Assembly (NCBI RefSeq): GCF_030285665.1 | Contig: NZ_CP127295.1 | Coordinates: forward strand, 1,364,001-1,428,000 | Reading direction: 5' to 3' | Length of the DNA stretch: 64,000 nt | DNA from: Amycolatopsis mongoliensis | GTDB lineage: Bacteria; Actinomycetota; Actinomycetes; Mycobacteriales; Pseudonocardiaceae | Part shown: piece after piece, positions 34,619-42,259 of the stretch | How positions within the stretch are numbered: the first letter of the stretch is position 1 | Layout of the letters: every line of letters starts with the position of its first letter | Program-made: the position numbers and the translations under genes | The notes under the pieces: model-generated | What the model saw: the letters and a program-made list of their open reading frames with translations, nothing else | Told to the model about the DNA's origin: nothing | The model's database searches: none

Positions 34619-35617
34619 TCAGCTCGCCTGCGTCGCGAGTTCGCCGCGGAACGTCGTGCGGTACGCGCTCGGCGACACGCCGAGTGCGACCTGGAAGTGC
34701 TGGCGCAGCGAGGCCGCCGTGCCGAACCCGGCCTCGGTGGCGACGCGGTCGACCGGCATGTCCGACTCCTCCAGCAGCTGGCGGGCGCGCTCGATCCGTT
34801 GCTGCGTCAGCCATTGCAGGGCCGAGATGCCGACCTCGTCGCGGAAGCGGCGGGTGAACGTCCGGGTGCTCATCGCCTCGCGGGCGGCGAGCTCGCGCAG
34901 GGTGAGCGGGCGGTGCAGGTTCTCCAGCGCCCACGCCCTCGCCGCCTTCGTCGACGACGTGCGGGGCTCGGGCACCGGCCGCCGGACGAACTGGGCCTGG
35001 CCGCCTTCGCGGTGCGGGGAGACCACCGTGCCGCGGGCGACGTCGTTGGCGACGGCCGCGCCGTGGTCGCGGCGGATCATGTGCAGCACCAGGTCGATCC
35101 CCGACGCGACGCCCGCGGACGTCAGGACGTTGCCGTCCTCGGTGTAGAGCACGCACGGGTCGACCCGGACCTCCGGGAACCGGCTCTGGAGCTCGTCGGC
35201 GGAGCGCCAGTGGGTCGTCGCGCGGCGGCCGTCGAGGAGTCCGGCCGCGGCGAGCACGAACGCGCCCGTGCAGATCGACGCGATCCGCGCGTCCCCCGGG
35301 ATCCGCTCCAGCGCGGCCGCGAGGGGCGGGTTCAGCACGCGCGCCATCGGCTCGTACTCGGCCAGCGACGCCGGGACGATCACGGTGTCGGCCTCGGCCA
35401 GGACCTCGGGACCGCGGTCGACCGGGATGGTGAAGTCGGAGTCGGTGCGGACCGGGCCGGGTTCGAGGGTGCAGGTCACGACCTCGTACAGCGGTTCGCC
35501 CGACGCCGAGCGCGCCTGCCCGAAGAGGCGGTGGACGATGCCGAGCTCCATCACGAGCATGCCGTGCCTGACCAGCACGGCGACGTGGTGACGATCCGGG
35601 TGGGCAAAGGCGGCCAT
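34619..35617 (-). CDS. GlxA-family AraC-type transcriptional regulator
   Basis: A 332-residue regulator. An N-terminal DJ-1/PfpI-like domain (VAVLVRHGMLVMELGIVHRLF; SICTGAFVLAAAGLLDGRRATTHW, in parts) precedes a C-terminal AraC double helix-turn-helix (TLRELAAREAMSTRTFTRRF; PVDRVATEAGFGTAASLRQHF). The cysteine in ICTGAF matches the DJ-1 nucleophile position, probably used for sensing. The internal ATG at 35617 is chosen; ATG 35644 would add nine residues. It is divergent from the quinone reductase gene, its likely target. Confidence 0.87.
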   Translation of the reverse strand: MAAFAHPDRHHVAVLVRHGMLVMELGIVHRLFGQARSASGEPLYEVVTCTLEPGPVRTDSDFTIPVDRGPEVLAEADTVIVPASLAEYEPMARVLNPPLAAALERIPGDARIASICTGAFVLAAAGLLDGRRATTHWRSADELQSRFPEVRVDPCVLYTEDGNVLTSAGVASGIDLVLHMIRRDHGAAVANDVARGTVVSPHREGGQAQFVRRPVPEPRTSSTKAARAWALENLHRPLTLRELAAREAMSTRTFTRRFRDEVGISALQWLTQQRIERARQLLEESDMPVDRVATEAGFGTAASLRQHFQVALGVSPSAYRTTFRGELATQAS

Positions 35618-35688
35618 GGCTCGATTCTTGCACATGTTGTCCATCAGGCCACTCGATCAGGGCCGCGGTCCGCGTGACCATCGAGGTC

Positions 35689-36465
35689 ATGAACGTTTTG
35701 TGGGTCTTCGCGCATCCCGAGCCGCGCTCGCTGAGCGGGGCCCTCCGTGACGACGGGCTCCGGACGCTGCGCGAGCTCGGTCACGCCGTCCGGGAGTCGG
35801 ACCTGTACGCGATGAAGTGGAACCCGGTGGTCGACGCCGCCGACTTCGGTGCCGAGGCGGGCGACGAGCGGCTGGTCGTCGGGGCGACGTCGGCCCGCGC
35901 GCACGCCCGGGGCGAGCTGAGCCCGGACATCGTGGCCGAACAGGAAAAACTCGACTGGGCGGACGCGGTCGTCGTGCAGTTCCCGTTGTGGTGGTACGGC
36001 CTGCCCGCGATCCTCAAGGGCTGGTTCGACCGCGTGTTCGTGAAGGGCTTCGGCTACGGCGTCCGGGCGGAAGACGGCCGCACGCTGCGCTACGGCGAGG
36101 GCCGGCTCGCGGGCAAGCGCGCGATGGTGGTGCTCACCGCGGGCGCCCGCGAGCCCGCCATGGGCCCGCGCGGGGTGAACGGCGCGCTGGACGAGGTCCT
36201 CTTCCCGCTGCACCACGGGACGCTGTTCTACGCGGGGATGTCGGTCCTGGAGCCGGTCCCGGTCTTCGGCGCCGACCGCGTCTCGGCCGAGCACTTCGCC
36301 GACGCCCGGCAGCTCCTGCGCGAGCGCCTGCGCACGCTGGAGACGGCGGAGCCGATCCCGTTCCGCCCGCAGAACGGCGGCGACTACGACGACGACCTGG
36401 TCCTGCGCCCGGATCGCGCGCCCGGCGCGACGGGCCTGGCCATCCACCTCACCGGAAAGCCGTGA
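35689..36465 (+). CDS. NAD(P)H:quinone oxidoreductase (flavodoxin-like fold)
   Basis: A 258-residue flavoprotein of the NQO1/MdaB/KefF family. VLWVFAHPEPRSLSGAL opens the flavodoxin-like fold, and QFPLWWYGLPAILKGWFDRVF (about residue 100; quoted here in two overlapping parts, QFPLWWYGLPA and LKGWFDRVF) binds FMN/FAD. VLTAGAREPAMGP is the second cofactor loop. It would reduce quinones by two electrons and protect against redox cycling. ATG 35689 matches the family start; a GTG five codons upstream is possible. It is divergent from the GlxA/AraC regulator. Confidence 0.87.
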   Translation: MNVLWVFAHPEPRSLSGALRDDGLRTLRELGHAVRESDLYAMKWNPVVDAADFGAEAGDERLVVGATSARAHARGELSPDIVAEQEKLDWADAVVVQFPLWWYGLPAILKGWFDRVFVKGFGYGVRAEDGRTLRYGEGRLAGKRAMVVLTAGAREPAMGPRGVNGALDEVLFPLHHGTLFYAGMSVLEPVPVFGADRVSAEHFADARQLLRERLRTLETAEPIPFRPQNGGDYDDDLVLRPDRAPGATGLAIHLTGKP

Positions 36466-36514
36466 ATGGCCCATCGAGGGACCTGACTTCCGTCAATGGG
36501 CCATTCACGGACTT
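36457..36514. terminator. Shared hairpin terminator between convergent genes
   Basis: CCGTGAATGGCCCAT at 36460-36474 pairs exactly with 36496-36510, and further pairing inside is interrupted by two mismatches. The stem includes the quinone reductase stop and borders the SDR stop, so it serves both directions. It shares most of its stem sequence with the hairpin at 22296. Confidence 0.8.
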
Positions 36515-37250
36515 ACGCGGGCAGGGTGAGCCGCTGGCCCAGGCCGCCGTCGACCGGCAGGTCCGCTCCCGTCGTGAACGTCGCCTCGAACGCCAGGAAC
36601 AGCACCGCCGCCGCGACTTCTTCCGGCGTGGCGTGCCTCTTGAGCGGGGTGATCTCGTCGCCCGCCGCCTTGAACTCCGCCAGCACCGAGGCGGGCACTC
36701 CCGTCACCCCCATCGTCGGGGTGTCCGTGTACCCCGGGCTGACCACGTTCACCCGGATCCCGCGCGGGGCCAGCTCGGCCGCGTACGTCAGCGCGAACGA
36801 CCGCACCGCCGCCTTCGCCGCCGAATACGGGCCCATCCCGGCGATCCCCGCCCCGGCCGCCACCGACGTCGTGAACACGAAAGCCCCTCCCGGCCGCACC
36901 AAGCCCGCCAGCCGCTGGGCGGTGAAGTACGCGCCCTTCGCGTTGACGTCGAACGTGCGGTCGTAGATCTCCGGCGTCGCCTCCGAGTACGGCGTCAAAG
37001 TGGCGAAACCGACGTTGATGAACACCAGGTCCAGCGAACCGAGCTTGTCCGCGGCGACCGACGCCAGCTCGTCGATGTCGGCCATGCGGGAAGCGTCCGA
37101 CGACAGCAGGTGCGCCGGCAGGTCCAGCCCCGACACGTCCCGGCCGGTCGCCAGCACCTCCGCGCCGCCGGCCAGCAACGCCCGCACCACCGCCAGCCCC
37201 ATGCCGTGCGTGCCGCCCGTGACGACAGCCTTCTTCCCTTGATACTTCAC
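36513..37250 (-). CDS. SDR family oxidoreductase
   Basis: A 245-residue classical SDR. TGGTHGMGLAV is the cofactor glycine motif (about residue 11), NVGFATL replaces the usual NAG motif, TTSVAAGAG carries the catalytic serine and YSAAKAAVR the Tyr-x-x-x-Lys pair (about 148). It ends with the usual VDGG. The GTG start has a GAGGAGAT ribosome site and overlaps the stop of the imine-reductase-like gene (GTGA), so the pair is translationally coupled and expressed from the HxlR-controlled promoter. Confidence 0.88.
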   Translation of the reverse strand: MKYQGKKAVVTGGTHGMGLAVVRALLAGGAEVLATGRDVSGLDLPAHLLSSDASRMADIDELASVAADKLGSLDLVFINVGFATLTPYSEATPEIYDRTFDVNAKGAYFTAQRLAGLVRPGGAFVFTTSVAAGAGIAGMGPYSAAKAAVRSFALTYAAELAPRGIRVNVVSPGYTDTPTMGVTGVPASVLAEFKAAGDEITPLKRHATPEEVAAAVLFLAFEATFTTGADLPVDGGLGQRLTLPA

Positions 37251-38098
37251 CGGATCTCCTCGATGACGCTCGCGATCGCGTGCGCCCCGTGGCCCGCCGC
37301 CACCGCACGGTCGAACAGCTCCCGCACCGCTGCCGGGACCGAGAACCCGATCCCCTGCGCACGGCTGGTCTCCACCAGCAGACCCAGCCCGGCGGCGTTG
37401 ATGTCCAAAGCGGACACGTCCGTCTCGTAGTTCCCGCTCGCGACCTGGGCGCCGATTCCCGGCAGGAACCCGCCGACCGCCGAGTGCCACGACAACGCCA
37501 TCGGCGTGAACGTCGACGGCTCGACGCCCTCGGTGCCCACCAGCGCCAGCGCGTGCAGGTACCCGGCCATCGTCGACCACATGATCCCCAGCAGCGCCAG
37601 GTCGTACAGCGCCGCCAGCCCGGCGTCCTCGCCGAGGAACACCGGCTTCCCCAGCACCGACAACACCTCGCGCTGCGCCGAAAACACCGACGGCGAACCC
37701 GAGTAGAGGATCCGCGACTGCGCGGTCCCGATGCCCTGCGGCACCGCCATGATCACGCCGTCCACGTAGTCGATGCCCGCCGACGCAGCCCACGAAGCCA
37801 CCTCGCGAGCCTGCGCGGGCGTCCCCGAAGTGAGGTTGACCAGCACCTTCGGCGTAGCGGCGGCCAGCACCGGCTGCTGACTGTCGTATGTGGACAGACA
37901 GCTGAGCACGACGTCCGCCGAGGACACCTCCGCCGGCGTGGCCGCTAGCCGCGCCCCGCGGTCGAGCAGCGGCCCCGCCTTGAGCGGCGACCGGTTCCAC
38001 ACCACGACGTCGTGGCCCGCCCCCAGCAACGCGCCGGCGAGGGCGGCACCCATCCACCCCAGGCCGAGCACACCCACCTGTTTCTTGCTTTCTCCCAT
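37247..38098 (-). CDS. Imine-reductase-like NAD(P)-dependent oxidoreductase
   Basis: A 283-residue protein of the 6-phosphogluconate dehydrogenase/beta-hydroxyacid dehydrogenase superfamily. The N-terminal GVLGLGWMGAALAGALLGAGH binds NAD(P), WNRSPLKAG suggests NADPH, and the C-terminal helical domain contains ALYDLALLGIMWSTMAGYLHA, quoted as ALYDLALLG and MWSTMAGYLHA. The aspartate in YDLALLG lies where imine reductases of one stereo-class have their proton donor. It is probably an imine or carbonyl reductase. Upstream in-frame ATGs at 38107 and 38128 are alternatives. Confidence 0.82.
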   Translation of the reverse strand: MGESKKQVGVLGLGWMGAALAGALLGAGHDVVVWNRSPLKAGPLLDRGARLAATPAEVSSADVVLSCLSTYDSQQPVLAAATPKVLVNLTSGTPAQAREVASWAASAGIDYVDGVIMAVPQGIGTAQSRILYSGSPSVFSAQREVLSVLGKPVFLGEDAGLAALYDLALLGIMWSTMAGYLHALALVGTEGVEPSTFTPMALSWHSAVGGFLPGIGAQVASGNYETDVSALDINAAGLGLLVETSRAQGIGFSVPAAVRELFDRAVAAGHGAHAIASVIEEIR

Positions 38099-38133
38099 GC
38101 CGATCATGCTGCGGGCGCGCTTTACCATGGACA

Positions 38134-38158
38134 AGTACCGACTATTAAGTCAGGTACT
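38134..38158. promoter_or_regulatory. HxlR-type palindromic operator
   Basis: AGTACCGACT (38134-38143) and AGTCAGGTACT (38148-38158) form an inverted repeat, one base bulged, around ATTA. HxlR proteins typically recognise GTAC-containing half-sites. It lies between the divergent imine-reductase/SDR operon and the hxlR gene, ideally placed to control both. Confidence 0.62.
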
Positions 38159-38180
38159 CACCAAAACGTAAGGATCCTGC

Positions 38181-38540
38181 ATGCTGGCGAGAAGCTACCG
38201 CTGCGGACTGGACGCGGCGATCGACGTGGTGGGCGGCCGCTGGAAGGCCCTGATCCTGTGGGCGCTGCACGCCGAGCCGCTGCGGTTCGGCGAGCTGAAG
38301 CGGAAGGTGTCCGGGATCAGCGAGAAGATGCTGATCCAGGCGCTGCGGGAGCTGGAGGCGGACGAGGTCGTGCACCGCGAGGTGTTCCACGAGATCCCGC
38401 CGAAGGTCGAATACTCGCTGACCGATCTGGGTCAGCGGCTGAACACCGCGTTGCTGCCGCTGGGCGACTGGGGCGAGGAGAACATGGCCGACATCGCGAA
38501 GCGCCGGGGCGTCACGCCCGCGCCGTCGCATACTCCTTGA
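38181..38540 (+). CDS. HxlR-family transcriptional regulator
   Basis: A 119-residue winged-helix regulator. The cysteine at residue 8 (YRCGLDAAIDVVGGRWKALIL) and the LRFGELKRKVSGISEKML recognition region are the HxlR hallmarks. The N-terminal cysteine often senses electrophiles or oxidants such as aldehydes or quinones. It is divergent from the imine-reductase/SDR operon with a GTAC palindrome between. Its last 29 bases overlap the convergent monooxygenase gene. Confidence 0.9.
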   Translation: MLARSYRCGLDAAIDVVGGRWKALILWALHAEPLRFGELKRKVSGISEKMLIQALRELEADEVVHREVFHEIPPKVEYSLTDLGQRLNTALLPLGDWGEENMADIAKRRGVTPAPSHTP

Positions 38541-39702
38541 GCGTGATCGCGTTGCCCGCCTTGAGCGGCAGCTCCTCGATCACCTTGCGCCACGGCAGGT
38601 ACGGCAGCAGCTTGTAGTTCAGGTTGCGCATCCGGATCCAGCCCCGGGTCGGCGGGACGAACCACTTCCCGTTGCCCTGGGCCAGTTTCTGGCAGACCTC
38701 GGCGAAGCCGCGCATCTCGGTTTCGTACGCGCCGAACGCGCGCCGGTGGTCGCCGCCCGCGGCCGCGAGCTCGCCCGCCAGCACGTACGCGCCGACGATC
38801 GCGAGGCTCGTCCCCATGCCCGAGAGCGGCGCCGCGCAGTACGCGGCGTCGCCGACCAGCGCGACGCGGCCGCGGGAGTACGAGTCGAGCACGATCTGGC
38901 TGGCCGAGTCGAAGTAGAAGTCCGGCGCTTCGCGCATCGCCTCGAGCAGCGTCGAAGTCTCCCAGCCGACACCCTCGAACGTCTCCTCGACGATCCGCCG
39001 CTGCTGCTCGACGTCGCGGGGGTCGTAGTCGATCGGCGGCGAGCCGAACCAGAACAGCGCCTTCGCCTCCGCGTTGTCCCGCGCGCTGTAGACGCCGACG
39101 GTGCGGTTCGGCTCGTTGTAGAACCGGCCGGCGTGGTCGAGGCCGAGGTGGTTCGGCACGGTGAAGATCGAGACGTGGTAGCCGAGGTCGCGGCGGTACC
39201 AGGACTCGTCGCCGAAGACCAGTGAGCGCACGGTGGAGTGCAGCCCGTCGGCCCCGATGACCAGGTCGAACTCGCGCGGAGCGCCGTGTTCGAAGGTGAC
39301 CGTGACGCCGTCGTCGCGGTCGAGGACGCCGGTGATCGCGTCGCCGAAGACGTACTCGACGTCGTCCATCGTGGCTTCGTGGAGGATCCGCGACAGGTCG
39401 CCGCGCATGATCTCCAGCTCGCCGCTCTGGAACGTCGGGGGCGTGACGACCAGCGGCCGGTCTTCACTGTCCACATAGGTCACTTCGCCCATCCGGGTCG
39501 CGGCCGCTTCGACCTGCTCCAGCAGGCCCATCCGGTCGAGGACCCGCAGGGACGCGCCGCGGAAGTCGACCGCGTAGCCGCCGTCGCGCAGTTCGGGGGC
39601 GCGTTCGACGACCGTCGGCGTGCAGCCGTGGCGGTGGAGCCAGAAGGCGAGGGCGGGACCGGCGACGCCGGCGCCGGAGATGAGGACTCGTCGATTCGTC
39701 AT
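38512..39702 (-). CDS. FAD-dependent aromatic-type monooxygenase
   Basis: A 396-residue group A flavoprotein monooxygenase. VLISGAGVAGPALAFWLHRHG is the dinucleotide-binding motif, quoted here as SGAGVAGPALAFWL. DLVIGADGLHSTVR is the DG motif (about residue 155), and GRVALVGDAAYCAAPLSGMG is the GD motif (about 280). These enzymes hydroxylate aromatic or related substrates with NAD(P)H and oxygen; TetX-like antibiotic-inactivating members share this layout. It is divergent from a TetR gene with a strong operator between. Substrate unknown. Confidence 0.88.
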   Translation of the reverse strand: MTNRRVLISGAGVAGPALAFWLHRHGCTPTVVERAPELRDGGYAVDFRGASLRVLDRMGLLEQVEAAATRMGEVTYVDSEDRPLVVTPPTFQSGELEIMRGDLSRILHEATMDDVEYVFGDAITGVLDRDDGVTVTFEHGAPREFDLVIGADGLHSTVRSLVFGDESWYRRDLGYHVSIFTVPNHLGLDHAGRFYNEPNRTVGVYSARDNAEAKALFWFGSPPIDYDPRDVEQQRRIVEETFEGVGWETSTLLEAMREAPDFYFDSASQIVLDSYSRGRVALVGDAAYCAAPLSGMGTSLAIVGAYVLAGELAAAGGDHRRAFGAYETEMRGFAEVCQKLAQGNGKWFVPPTRGWIRMRNLNYKLLPYLPWRKVIEELPLKAGNAITLKEYATARA

Positions 39703-39728
39703 GCCGAGAACCATAACCGCGATTTGGG

Positions 39729-39760
39729 CGATCGCGCAAGACGATCGTCTAAGGCGATCG
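39729..39760. promoter_or_regulatory. Three CGATCG boxes at 13-base spacing, candidate TetR operator
   Basis: CGATCG occurs at 39729-39734, 39742-39747 and 39755-39760, exactly 13 bases apart. The central one lies inside the perfect palindrome AGACGATCGTCT (39739-39750). The array sits between the divergent monooxygenase and TetR genes and directly before the TetR start. Confidence 0.68.
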
Positions 39761-39775
39761 TGCTAGGCTCTGGAC

Positions 39776-40348
39776 ATGGGCAACAAGGAAGCACTGCTGG
39801 CCGGCGCGAAGCGCTGCCTGAACGAGAAGGGCTACGCCCGCACGACCGTGCGGGACCTGGCCTCGGCGGCGAACGTGAGCATGGCCGCCATCGGCTACCA
39901 CTTCGGTTCACGGGAAGCACTGCTCAACACCGCGCTGATCGAGGCGAACGAGGAGTGGGGCGAGACGCTGGCCAAGGTGCTGCAGGTCGAGACACCGGCG
40001 GGCACGGCACCGGCCGAACGGTTCGAGCTGATCTGGCGGCGGGTCATCGAGTCGTTCGACGAGCACCGCCGGATGTGGGCGGTGAGCATGGAGGCGTACT
40101 CGCAGCCGGACCTCGACCCCGAAGTGCGCGCGCAGCTGGCCGACGCCCTGGAGCTGGCCCGCTTCGGGCTGGCCAACCTCTTCCAGGGCCTCGACGACGA
40201 CGGCGACGAGGCCCGGGCCGTCGGCACCGTGCACCAGGCCCTGCTCTCGGGCGTGATGCTGCAGTGGCTGATCGACCCGGACCGCGCGCCGTCGGGCGCC
40301 GACCTCGTCCGCGGCCTGCACCTGATCGCGACGGACGTCCTGACCTAG
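39776..40348 (+). CDS. TetR-family regulator
   Basis: A 190-residue TetR repressor. The helix-turn-helix is at about residues 5-50 (AKRCLNEKGYARTTVRDLA, then ANVSMAAIGYHFGSREALL). The C-terminal domain resembles the TetR_C group that binds aromatic or lipophilic ligands. It is divergent from the FAD monooxygenase gene, the classical layout for a repressor of a detoxifying monooxygenase. Its stop overlaps the convergent flavin-reductase gene by 4 bases. Confidence 0.88.
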   Translation: MGNKEALLAGAKRCLNEKGYARTTVRDLASAANVSMAAIGYHFGSREALLNTALIEANEEWGETLAKVLQVETPAGTAPAERFELIWRRVIESFDEHRRMWAVSMEAYSQPDLDPEVRAQLADALELARFGLANLFQGLDDDGDEARAVGTVHQALLSGVMLQWLIDPDRAPSGADLVRGLHLIATDVLT

Positions 40349-40905
40349 GCGGTCACCAGGTCCGCGCCGGTGAAGAAGGTCGCCGCCGCGGACATCGCGT
40401 CGGCGTCCAGGAGCACGTCGCCGGGGCGGCTGCCGTTCCCCAGGAGCACGCCGCCCCAGTTCATGCCCAGGTACTCCGCGCACAGCTCGAGCGTGCCGAT
40501 CAGCGGCTGGGCCTCGCGCGCCGTCTCGCTCAGGACGCTCACGCCCCACAGCGACTTGCCGCGCATCTTCGGCTTGAAGTCGACCGGCAGCCGCATCCAG
40601 CCCGACCAGTAGTCCAGGTAGAGCTTCACGCTCGCCGCGACCGAGTACCAGTACACCGGCGACACGACGACGATGTCGGTCGCGGCGAACGTCGCGTCCA
40701 TCAGCAGCTGCTCGTTCTCCCCCGGCGCCGGGTGCTCGCCGGCGCCGTGGCGGCGGTCTTCGAACGGCGGCAGCGGCAGCTCGGGCAGCCGGAGCCACCG
40801 CTGTTCGGCGTCGCGAGGCAGCTCCCTCGCCGCCCGCCGGGCCAGCATCTCCGTGTTCCCGCCGGCCCGCGCCGCGCCGACCAGGAAGAGAAAGCTCCGC
40901 GTCAT
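40345..40905 (-). CDS. NADPH-dependent FMN reductase / flavodoxin-fold protein
   Basis: A 186-residue protein with the FMN-binding entry FLFLVGAARAGGNTEMLARR (about residues 5-24) and VVVSPVYWYSVAASVKLYLD (about 78-97), the second FMN loop. It fits the NAD(P)H-dependent FMN or quinone reductases of the iron-sulfur-flavoprotein-like group. It is divergent from a MarR gene. It could supply reduced flavin to the neighbouring monooxygenase, though the two are under different regulators. Confidence 0.82.
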   Translation of the reverse strand: MTRSFLFLVGAARAGGNTEMLARRAARELPRDAEQRWLRLPELPLPPFEDRRHGAGEHPAPGENEQLLMDATFAATDIVVVSPVYWYSVAASVKLYLDYWSGWMRLPVDFKPKMRGKSLWGVSVLSETAREAQPLIGTLELCAEYLGMNWGGVLLGNGSRPGDVLLDADAMSAAATFFTGADLVTA

Positions 40906-40925
40906 CTCAGGATCCCCTCAGTTAT

Positions 40926-40941
40926 TTGCATGTACATATAA
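40926..40941. promoter_or_regulatory. AT-rich near-palindrome in the FMN reductase/MarR gap
   Basis: An AT-rich patch centred on the perfect palindrome ATGTACAT (40930-40937) lies between the divergent flavin reductase and MarR genes. MarR proteins bind AT-rich palindromes of about this size. Confidence 0.42.
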
Positions 40942-40985
40942 AGACTGTCCCTGGACTATGCTGGCTGTCAAGAGGAGGGCGGGAG

Positions 40986-41402
40986 ATGACCGTCGACGAA
41001 CAGTCCTGGGGACGCATGCTCGTGCTGCACGCCCGCATCGAGCAGGACCTGGGGAAAGCCCTGCAACGAAGGCACGGGCTCGGCCTGTCCGAGTACCGCG
41101 CGCTCGGCAAGCTGGTCGCGGGCCCGCGCGGCGGCCTGCGGATGCAGGAGCTCGCCGAGGCGATCGGGCTCAACCAGAGCTCGGTCAGCCGGATGTGCGC
41201 CCGCCTCGAGGACGCCGGCCTGACCATCCGCGATCTGTGCGAAGACGACCGCCGCGGCGTCTACTCGGTGATCACCGACGCCGGCCGCAAGCGCTACGCC
41301 GAGACCGAGCCGACGTACTGCTCGGTGCTGCGGACCTCGCTCGACAAGGCCGCGAGCGACCCGGAGCTCGCCGCCGCGGTCAGCGCCGTCCGCGGCGCTT
41401 GA
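40986..41402 (+). CDS. MarR-family regulator
   Basis: A 138-residue MarR protein with the winged helix at about residues 45-105 (LRMQELAEAIGLNQSSVSRMCARLEDAG, in parts; DDRRGVYSVITDAG wing). The ATG follows a purine-rich GGAGGGCGGGAG ribosome site. It is divergent from the flavin reductase gene and just upstream of the SRPBCC gene, whose promoter overlaps its own stop codon. It may control both neighbours. Confidence 0.88.
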   Translation: MTVDEQSWGRMLVLHARIEQDLGKALQRRHGLGLSEYRALGKLVAGPRGGLRMQELAEAIGLNQSSVSRMCARLEDAGLTIRDLCEDDRRGVYSVITDAGRKRYAETEPTYCSVLRTSLDKAASDPELAAAVSAVRGA

Positions 41403-41428
41403 CCCTTATATGCCTCAGTGGTTATATA
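41399..41428 (+). promoter_or_regulatory. Promoter for a leaderless SRPBCC transcript
   Basis: TTGACC (41399-41404) overlaps the MarR stop codon, and TATATA (41423-41428) follows after 18 bases. The next ATG is at 41434, about where transcription should begin, and no ribosome site precedes it. This implies a leaderless mRNA. Confidence 0.55.
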
Positions 41429-41433
41429 CAGGC

Positions 41434-42225
41434 ATGCCCGCGAAGCTGCTGACCGTCGATGACCGCCCTGTCCTGCGGCTGGAACGCCGTCTGAAGCACG
41501 CGCCCGAGAAGGTCTGGCACGCCATCACGGACCCGGACGAGCTCGCGCACTGGTTCCCGGCGAAGGTGGACGTCGAGCTGCGCGACGGCGGCGCCATCCG
41601 GTTCACCTTCCCCGGCCAGGACACGTCGACGACCGGGCACGTCGTCACCGCCGACCCGCCGCGCGAGTTCACGTTCGTCTGGAACGACGACACCCTGCGC
41701 TGGCTGATCTCCCCCGACGGCGACGGCAGTCTCCTGGAGTTCACCCACACGTTCGGCCGCGGCGAACCGGCGATCGCGAAGCTCGCCGCGGGCCGCACCG
41801 CGAGCGGCTGGGACGTCTGCCTCGACGCCCTCGACGCGCGCCTGTCCGGCCGCGACTTCGAGCAGCCGAAGGAGTGGCACGGCCGGATGGCGTCCTATGT
41901 GGAGGAATTCGGGCTCGGCTTCGGCGAAGTCCTGCCGGACGGCACGATCCGCTTCCGCCGCGACCTCGTGTGGAAGCCGGTGGACGAGGTCCGGGCGCTG
42001 CTCCCCGACGAACCCGGCTGGCACGTGCTGCAGGATCCCCTCGAAGGCACCCGCGTCGAGTTCACCGAGCCCGCGCCCGGCGACGTCGTCGCGGAGCTGG
42101 CCAGGCGGCACGAGCAGCTCGACAAGCTGTTCGCCGCCACGCACGACGTCGACCTGCCGGACTGGACGCCCGAGCACGCCGAGGCCGTGAAGAAGCACTA
42201 CGCGGAGCGTCCGACCCAGGGTTGA
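41434..42225 (+). CDS. SRPBCC (AHSA1-like) domain protein
   Basis: A 263-residue protein. Residues 10-140 form an AHSA1/START-like domain (LERRLKHAPEKVWHAITDPDELAHWFPAKV, in parts; GHVVTADPPREFTFVW), a helix-grip fold that binds hydrophobic ligands or acts as a co-chaperone. The rest (about 150-263) has no recognised domain (RRDLVWKPVDEVRALLPDEP). ATG 41434 fits the family start; a GTG-type extension to 41410 lacks support. No signal peptide. Function unknown. Confidence 0.8.
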   Translation: MPAKLLTVDDRPVLRLERRLKHAPEKVWHAITDPDELAHWFPAKVDVELRDGGAIRFTFPGQDTSTTGHVVTADPPREFTFVWNDDTLRWLISPDGDGSLLEFTHTFGRGEPAIAKLAAGRTASGWDVCLDALDARLSGRDFEQPKEWHGRMASYVEEFGLGFGEVLPDGTIRFRRDLVWKPVDEVRALLPDEPGWHVLQDPLEGTRVEFTEPAPGDVVAELARRHEQLDKLFAATHDVDLPDWTPEHAEAVKKHYAERPTQG

Positions 42226-42259
42226 CGCGCGGCGCCGGAGTCCGCATTACGTTCGGTGC

